Source: an uncultured Nioella sp. (GTDB lineage: Bacteria; Pseudomonadota; Alphaproteobacteria; Rhodobacterales; Rhodobacteraceae). From it: DNA of 64,000 bases. Made by a program: the position numbers and the translations under genes. The stretch covers positions 62,001 to 126,000 of the forward strand of contig CANLZL010000006.1 in the NCBI GenBank assembly GCA_947495575.1, given 5' to 3'. The notes beneath the pieces were generated by a model that did no database searches, was not told the origin of the DNA, and saw nothing but the letters and a program-made list of their open reading frames with translations. Below are positions 63,280 to 64,000 of this stretch, one piece after another (position 1 is the stretch's first letter; each line of letters starts with the position of its first letter).

Positions 63280-63900
63280 TTAAGAACAAAGGGATTTGAT
63301 GCCACGTAGAATCACAGGGTTTCCGTCAATGGAGGCCCTGACAAGTTCGCGAACAGCAGTCATCAAATGATCGGACGCAACGATTCGGTCAACCAGGCCC
63401 CAGTTCACCGCCTCTTCCGCCCCGATCTTTTGACTGGCGAGCAGGATCAATTTGGTTCGGGCGGGGCCGATGAGGGCCGTCATACGTTTTGGGTCAGACG
63501 GTTGTGGCAGATAGCCGAGTTTGGCCACTGGATAAAAGAATTTGGCCTCGGGCACAGCGATTCGGATGTCGCAGGCCAACGCCATGCCAAAGGCGCCACC
63601 GGCAAGCGTACCATTGAGTGCAGCTACGGTCAGACAGGGGATCTCGGCTATCGCGCCTGACACCCTTTCCCAAACCAAGGACGTGGCGAGGCCAGCCTTG
63701 GCCTCTTCCAGATCCGCACCGGCCGAAAAAACTCGTGTGCCTGTACCGGTTATTACCAGGGCGCGAATATCTTCGGCGGTTTGGGCGGCCTCGGCCATCC
63801 CTGCCAGATCGGTGAGCATGGCCTCGCTAAGTGAATTGGCCTTGTCCGGGCGCTCAATTGTAATGGTCCAGAGCCCGCCCTCTTTGTCCAAGCGGATCAC
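63280..63900 (-). CDS. enoyl-CoA hydratase/isomerase family protein (short form)
   Basis: The protein of about 206 residues has the crotonase fold: FSAGADLEEAK with the oxyanion-hole segment and ALNGTLAGGAFGMALACDIRIAV. It would hydrate or isomerise an enoyl-CoA. Residue count is about 50 short of typical 255-residue crotonases, with the C-terminal helices reduced. The start is GTG 63900, chosen because it overlaps the upstream partial gene stop in a GTGA; the frame continues to 63990 otherwise. Operon partner of the truncated upstream gene. Confidence 0.8.
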   Translation of the reverse strand: MIRLDKEGGLWTITIERPDKANSLSEAMLTDLAGMAEAAQTAEDIRALVITGTGTRVFSAGADLEEAKAGLATSLVWERVSGAIAEIPCLTVAALNGTLAGGAFGMALACDIRIAVPEAKFFYPVAKLGYLPQPSDPKRMTALIGPARTKLILLASQKIGAEEAVNWGLVDRIVASDHLMTAVRELVRASIDGNPVILRGIKSLCS

Positions 63901-64000
63901 TTGCTGAGACCCAACCGGGCTCGGATCGTTTCGTCGCGCAAGGAAATTTCCTGTCCTAGAAATTCGTCCGCATCTTCGCTGCACATCCACAAAAGAGCCT
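63897..64000 (-). CDS. C-terminal fragment of an SDR-like dehydrogenase (partial, beyond window)
   Basis: Only the last 34 codons are in the window. They read LLWMCSEDADEFLGQEISLR and end RARLGLSK before the TGA at 63899-63897, resembling the C-terminus of short-chain dehydrogenases of the fabG-like type. The stop overlaps the GTG start of the enoyl-CoA hydratase gene. Assignment from such a short tail is tentative. Confidence 0.45.
   Translation of the reverse strand, partial: ALLWMCSEDADEFLGQEISLRDETIRARLGLSK

Noticed and set aside
1-64000. CRISPR array, intact IS element, integrase or replication origin
   Set aside because: No regularly spaced repeats, transposase motifs, integrase or DnaA-box clusters were recognised on reading both strands.

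Overview
The window is chromosomal DNA of an alphaproteobacterium of the Rhodobacteraceae/Roseobacter type. This rests on gene content and neighbourhoods: rbfA next to a DUF2233 protein, lspA-DUF3035 followed by two M16 peptidases, DUF1674 beside an RsmB-type methyltransferase, DUF3576-leuS-lptE-holA, and an FtsK/LolA/aminotransferase block. GC-rich protein-coding frames, ATGA/GTGA overlaps and many short signal-peptide lipoproteins fit the same picture. No rRNA, tRNA, CRISPR array, intact insertion sequence or prophage was recognised.

Region by region: 1-13.4 kb is core housekeeping (ribosome maturation, lysine/DAP synthesis, a LacI-type regulator divergent from a PhyH dioxygenase, rRNA methylation, a heparinase-like protein, purine synthesis, lipoprotein signal peptidase, an M16 pair). 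13.8-20.9 kb is a sugar uptake and catabolism cluster: ABC ATPase, permease, binding protein, TIM-barrel isomerase and Gfo/Idh dehydrogenase on the minus strand, controlled by a divergent LacI regulator whose intergenic region carries three operator-like sites. 20.9-26.3 kb is an accessory island that looks less GC-rich by eye and is gene-poor. It holds an Amidase_2 peptidoglycan hydrolase with altered active-site residues, a glycosyltransferase with a C-terminal NPDV-type tail, a BPSL0067-like cysteine hydrolase overlapping a GNAT acetyltransferase, an unknown small protein, and an orphan BrnA-like antitoxin.

26.6-37.2 kb returns to core functions: mutL-rmuC, free methionine sulfoxide reductase, a thiolase, a STAS/HATPase partner-switch pair, a gamma-glutamyltransferase family enzyme, rhodanese, hspQ, a carrier, a lytic transglycosylase lipoprotein and lolA. 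37.3-52.6 kb carries ftsK, a DapC-like aminotransferase, an amidase, a UbiH-type hydroxylase, DUF1127, a winged-helix/TPR regulator, Trm112, a LON-N domain protein, a thioredoxin/TPR co-chaperone, a GDSL hydrolase, xthA, an alpha/beta hydrolase, an MFS transporter and a CenR-like response regulator. 52.7-64 kb carries ribA coupled to an L,D-transpeptidase, a YggS-type PLP protein, a porin, DUF3576, leuS-lptE-holA, a GST, a BaiN-type flavoprotein, an HNH nuclease and a truncated beta-oxidation-like pair at the right edge.

The parts most worth following are the 21-26 kb island, with two wall hydrolases and an acetyltransferase partner, and several non-coding patterns: an AAGATTTT-arm palindrome family (four copies), a G-rich intergenic repeat (two copies), 11-bp-phased GGTGTA repeats upstream of mutL, and the phased LacI operators.
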